From NCBI GenBank assembly GCA_014380605.1, contig JACMJO010000315.1, positions 1 to 8,121 on the forward strand: a DNA stretch of 8,121 nucleotides, written 5' to 3'. The stretch comes from Fimbriimonadaceae bacterium (lineage in GTDB: Bacteria > Armatimonadota > Fimbriimonadia > Fimbriimonadales > Fimbriimonadaceae). Shown here piece after piece: positions 6,188 through 8,121 of the stretch. Both the position numbers and the translations under genes were made by a program. Position 1 is the stretch's first letter. Every line of letters starts with the position of its first letter. Under the pieces are notes generated by a model. It was not told where the DNA came from. It searched no databases and saw only the letters and a program-made list of their open reading frames with translations.

Positions 6188-6254
6188 GTGAATTTAAGAG
6201 CCTAAGGCGCCCTCGTCCATTTGGATACGCAATTTTCCTGCCAATTGTAGTTCT
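6188..6254 (-). other. Only sizeable intergenic gap in the minus-strand gene set
   Basis: The 67 bases between the GT4 stop (6255) and the asnB ATG hold no terminator-like hairpin with a T-run. They do hold a -24/-12 promoter match. All other junctions in this gene set overlap or abut, so this gap is probably where a second transcript starts. Confidence 0.6.
6229..6244 (-). promoter_or_regulatory. Putative sigma-54 (RpoN) -24/-12 promoter of the asnB sub-operon
   Basis: Read on the minus strand, TTGGCAGGAAAATTGC matches the sigma-54 consensus YTGGCACG-N4-TTGCW. The -24 part is TTGGCA with G for C at the next base, followed by the consensus G. The -12 part TTGC is complete, followed by G instead of A/T. 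Exactly 10 bases lie between the invariant GG (6242-6241) and GC (6230-6229). Transcription would start near 6217-6219, giving a leader of about 30 bases before the asnB ATG. It would drive asnB, GT4, wcaF-like and GT2 genes separately from the upstream genes. It resembles the match before the exosortase gene, which suggests shared control. Confidence 0.62.
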
Positions 6255-7358
6255 CTACCGATTCCGGCAATGCTGATACAGTTGGACATACCCATTGATC
6301 ATTTGTTCCGTACTAAACTTGCTAGCCTGAACAAGGCCTTCTTGGCGCATCTGTTGATAATTCTGCGAGCACGATATCCTACTCACCGCCTCCCGTGGGT
6401 TATCCGGTGGGAAGTAAACGGCAGCATTGCCGCCCACCTCCGTCATAGGAGCTCTGTCCGAGGTGTACACCGGGCATGAGAGGCTCATAGCTTCCAATAT
6501 AGGTAGTCCAAAGCCTTCGAAAGTAGACGGGAAGATGAGCGCTGTCGCGGACTGATAGAGGCGGGCTAAGTCGCCTGGCTCCGGAAACGGGACAAGCTTA
6601 ACTTTATCCTTCGGGAGCCCCGATATTGCGATTGTAGTTCTTGAATCTGGTAATTTTCCCGCCAATACAAGGTTAGGGCACTGATCGCCAAGTTGAGCAA
6701 GTAGCTCCTTGTAAATGTCAATCAACCCTAGCCGATTCTTGTAGGGTGAGTCATTCCCAACGTGAAGGTAGTAGGCTCCATGCAATCCATAAGCACTTCT
6801 AAACTCATCCAGTTTTTCTGCCCCCGACGCCTGCAACACCTGGTATTGGCCGTTGTAAACCAAGACAACTTTCTCCTCCGGAACGCCGAGAACCCTGATA
6901 GTGTCCTGCTTGGTCGCCTCAGATACGGCGGCTATCGAGAAAGCCTTTTGAAGGCCTGACTTAATAAGGCTCTGATACTTCCGACCGGTAGCGCCAACAT
7001 CCCATCCTGGAATGTCGCCTTCAGCCGCGCGGAGAGCTAAGAGGTCGTGGCAAGTGATCAGGTGGGGTACGTCGGCAACGTGCGGGACATACATGGCATT
7101 GCCGTGGTCAAGGATATGAACTACATCTGCATCCCGTTTTGCCCTCCTAATTACCTTTGGAAACAGGATGTATTTGTCCGCGTAAGCAAGCCATTTCCGA
7201 GCCTTTGGCCCCGCCTTCGACTTCCCCAACCATATCACCGGCGCCAACCTAGTCACCGATATGGATACTTTAGGTAGCTCTCTCTCCAAACAGTCAGCAA
7301 ACCCAAGCATGCTGAACTGTCGATCCGCCGGATAGTTGGAAAGGAGAAGAACCCTCAG
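6255..7358 (-). CDS. GT4 glycosyltransferase (GT-B fold), probable CTG start
   Basis: The 367-residue product is a GT4 enzyme. Counting from the CTG, LITCHDLLALR is at 100-110, AAVSEATKQD at 143-152, the donor-domain LHVGNDSPYKNR at 198-209, and the E-x7-E motif FEGFGLPILEAM has Glu281 and Glu289. It probably adds a sugar to the lipid-linked repeat unit. The first ATG of the frame is at 7310, but starting there would remove the family's first beta strand. The 16 codons upstream read LRVLLLSNYPADRQFS, which is the standard N-terminus of this group. An in-frame TGA lies a little further upstream, and no ATG, GTG or TTG occurs between it and 7310, so CTG at 7358-7356 is the best start. It overlaps the polymerase stop as CTGA, like the ATGA and TTGA overlaps of neighbouring genes, and an AGCAGG sits 6 bases upstream. 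If CTG is not used, the gene starts at 7310 (351 residues). Confidence 0.88.
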   Translation of the reverse strand: MRVLLLSNYPADRQFSMLGFADCLERELPKVSISVTRLAPVIWLGKSKAGPKARKWLAYADKYILFPKVIRRAKRDADVVHILDHGNAMYVPHVADVPHLITCHDLLALRAAEGDIPGWDVGATGRKYQSLIKSGLQKAFSIAAVSEATKQDTIRVLGVPEEKVVLVYNGQYQVLQASGAEKLDEFRSAYGLHGAYYLHVGNDSPYKNRLGLIDIYKELLAQLGDQCPNLVLAGKLPDSRTTIAISGLPKDKVKLVPFPEPGDLARLYQSATALIFPSTFEGFGLPILEAMSLSCPVYTSDRAPMTEVGGNAAVYFPPDNPREAVSRISCSQNYQQMRQEGLVQASKFSTEQMINGYVQLYQHCRNR

Positions 7359-8121
7359 CTTGTACCTGCTTTTGAATCTGGCTGTGGCTCAGGAACAGCC
7401 CTCAGTGCCGCCAGAATAAGGCCCCCACCAAGAACGGCAAATCCAAGGGCAGTAGGTTGGCCCCATTGACCCGAAACAATGGTAAGGCCACTCGCTCCGA
7501 ATAGGAGAACTGGCAACATTTTTCCAGAAGATGCGGCGGTGAGGCTTCTCCCGAACAACCAAACTGCAAGCCCTAACCGCATCAGAATGAAAATGATACC
7601 CATGAACGGGCCAATCTCCAAGATCATCCGCGCCCACTCCCCTTCAGCCAGGAGATACGTAACTTTGCCACTAAGAAGGGCAGAACCAGCATTCGTTCCA
7701 ACCCCCAGTCCAGCTCCGGTTAGCTCGGATGCCGCCACTGCCTGATACCCACTAACGAACTCGCCGAAGAAACGCAAGATGAAGCCTTCGAAGCCACCCT
7801 CGGTGTTGCTTGCATTTTCAATTCGCTGAGACATGACCGCCGTCCCCTCATCGAAGACCGAAAACTGACTCGCGACTAAGACCGCAATCCCGGCCACGAA
7901 AAAGAACTTTGTGAACTTCGTAATCTCTTTTGGCTTGGCTATGGCTACGGCAATTATTGCTGTCAGCACGACCACCGCTACACCAGCCAAGGCGGACCGG
8001 CTTCCGGATACGGCCAAAGCAAGGCAGGTGGCAACAGCTGCAGCAGTGACCAATACTCGGGAAAATCGCCTTTGATCAAACTGGGCATAAAGCACAAAGG
8101 CGACAACGTTCGCAAAGAACA
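7355..8121 (-). CDS. O-antigen polymerase/ligase-like membrane protein (Wzy/WaaL family), N-terminus outside window
   Basis: The frame is open to the right edge: codons before the GTG at 8095 encode FFANVVAF, a continuing membrane helix, so the GTG is internal and the gene is cut by the window. The visible 254 residues contain several hydrophobic helices. The first half holds the SGSRSALAGVAV motif typical of the Wzy_C/O-antigen ligase domain. A polar, probably periplasmic stretch follows (SVFDEGTAV to GVGTNAGSALLSG), with the Gly-rich GAGLGVGTNAG. Then come EGEWARMILEIGPFMG and three more helices, and a Pro/Asp-rich cytoplasmic tail. Such proteins polymerise undecaprenyl-linked repeat units or transfer the glycan to an acceptor on the outer face of the inner membrane; the sequence does not separate the two. 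The stop TGA overlaps the CTG start of the next GT4 gene by 4 bases. Confidence 0.82.
   Translation of the reverse strand, partial: FFANVVAFVLYAQFDQRRFSRVLVTAAAVATCLALAVSGSRSALAGVAVVVLTAIIAVAIAKPKEITKFTKFFFVAGIAVLVASQFSVFDEGTAVMSQRIENASNTEGGFEGFILRFFGEFVSGYQAVAASELTGAGLGVGTNAGSALLSGKVTYLLAEGEWARMILEIGPFMGIIFILMRLGLAVWLFGRSLTAASSGKMLPVLLFGASGLTIVSGQWGQPTALGFAVLGGGLILAALRAVPEPQPDSKAGTS

Noticed and set aside
6255..7310. GT4 gene starting at ATG 7310
   Set aside because: This start deletes the first beta strand of the GT-B fold, which is plainly encoded upstream, and leaves a poorly spaced ribosome-binding site. It is kept only as a fallback.
7355..8095. Membrane protein starting at GTG 8095
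   Set aside because: The frame stays open to the window edge with hydrophobic codons (FFANVVAF), so the GTG is internal and the gene is truncated by the window.

Overview
The window is part of an extracellular polysaccharide (EPS) locus tied to an exosortase/PEP-CTERM protein-sorting system. It comes from a Gram-negative-type (diderm) bacterium of moderate GC content. PEP-CTERM/exosortase systems occur in Proteobacteria, Verrucomicrobia, Planctomycetes, Acidobacteria, Armatimonadota and some Cyanobacteria. The 'PEPFTM' style of the sorting signal and the unusual start codons make me lean slightly to a non-proteobacterial lineage such as Armatimonadota, but nothing here fixes the phylum.

Left part, + strand (1-1840). 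The first 118 bases are the 3' end of a gene whose product ends in a PEP-CTERM sorting signal: PVPEP, a short hydrophobic helix and an RRR cluster. A strong intrinsic terminator follows (28-base perfect palindrome plus T-run, 149-182). Next is a good sigma-54 (-24/-12) promoter match (249-264), then an exosortase (315-1196) and an overlapping EpsI-family protein (1187-1840). A probable substrate, the processing membrane enzyme and its usual partner are thus adjacent.

Right part, - strand (1837-8121), read right to left: the C-terminal 254 residues of an O-antigen polymerase/ligase-like membrane protein (cut by the window edge), a GT4 glycosyltransferase, an AsnB-type glutamine amidotransferase, a second GT4 glycosyltransferase, a WcaF-like O-acetyltransferase and a WaaE/KdtX-like GT2 glycosyltransferase. 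They form a compact, probably co-transcribed set. Three of the junctions are 4-base NTGA overlaps (CTGA, ATGA, TTGA), and one is a direct TGA-ATG abutment. The only real gap, 67 bases before asnB, holds a second sigma-54 promoter match (6229-6244). The two gene sets converge and their last codons overlap by 4 bases at 1837-1840.

Proposed working model: the glycosyltransferases, acetyltransferase and amidotransferase build and decorate a repeat unit, and the Wzy/WaaL-like protein polymerises or transfers it. The exosortase/EpsI pair sorts PEP-CTERM proteins at the envelope that work with this polymer. The two -24/-12 promoters suggest RpoN with an enhancer-binding regulator coordinates both arms, as known for PrsK/PrsR-controlled PEP-CTERM genes. 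The promoters, the PEP-CTERM gene end and the CTG start of the first GT4 come from reading the sequence directly and are the points most likely to be missed by automatic annotation. No tRNA, rRNA, CRISPR array or insertion sequence was seen.
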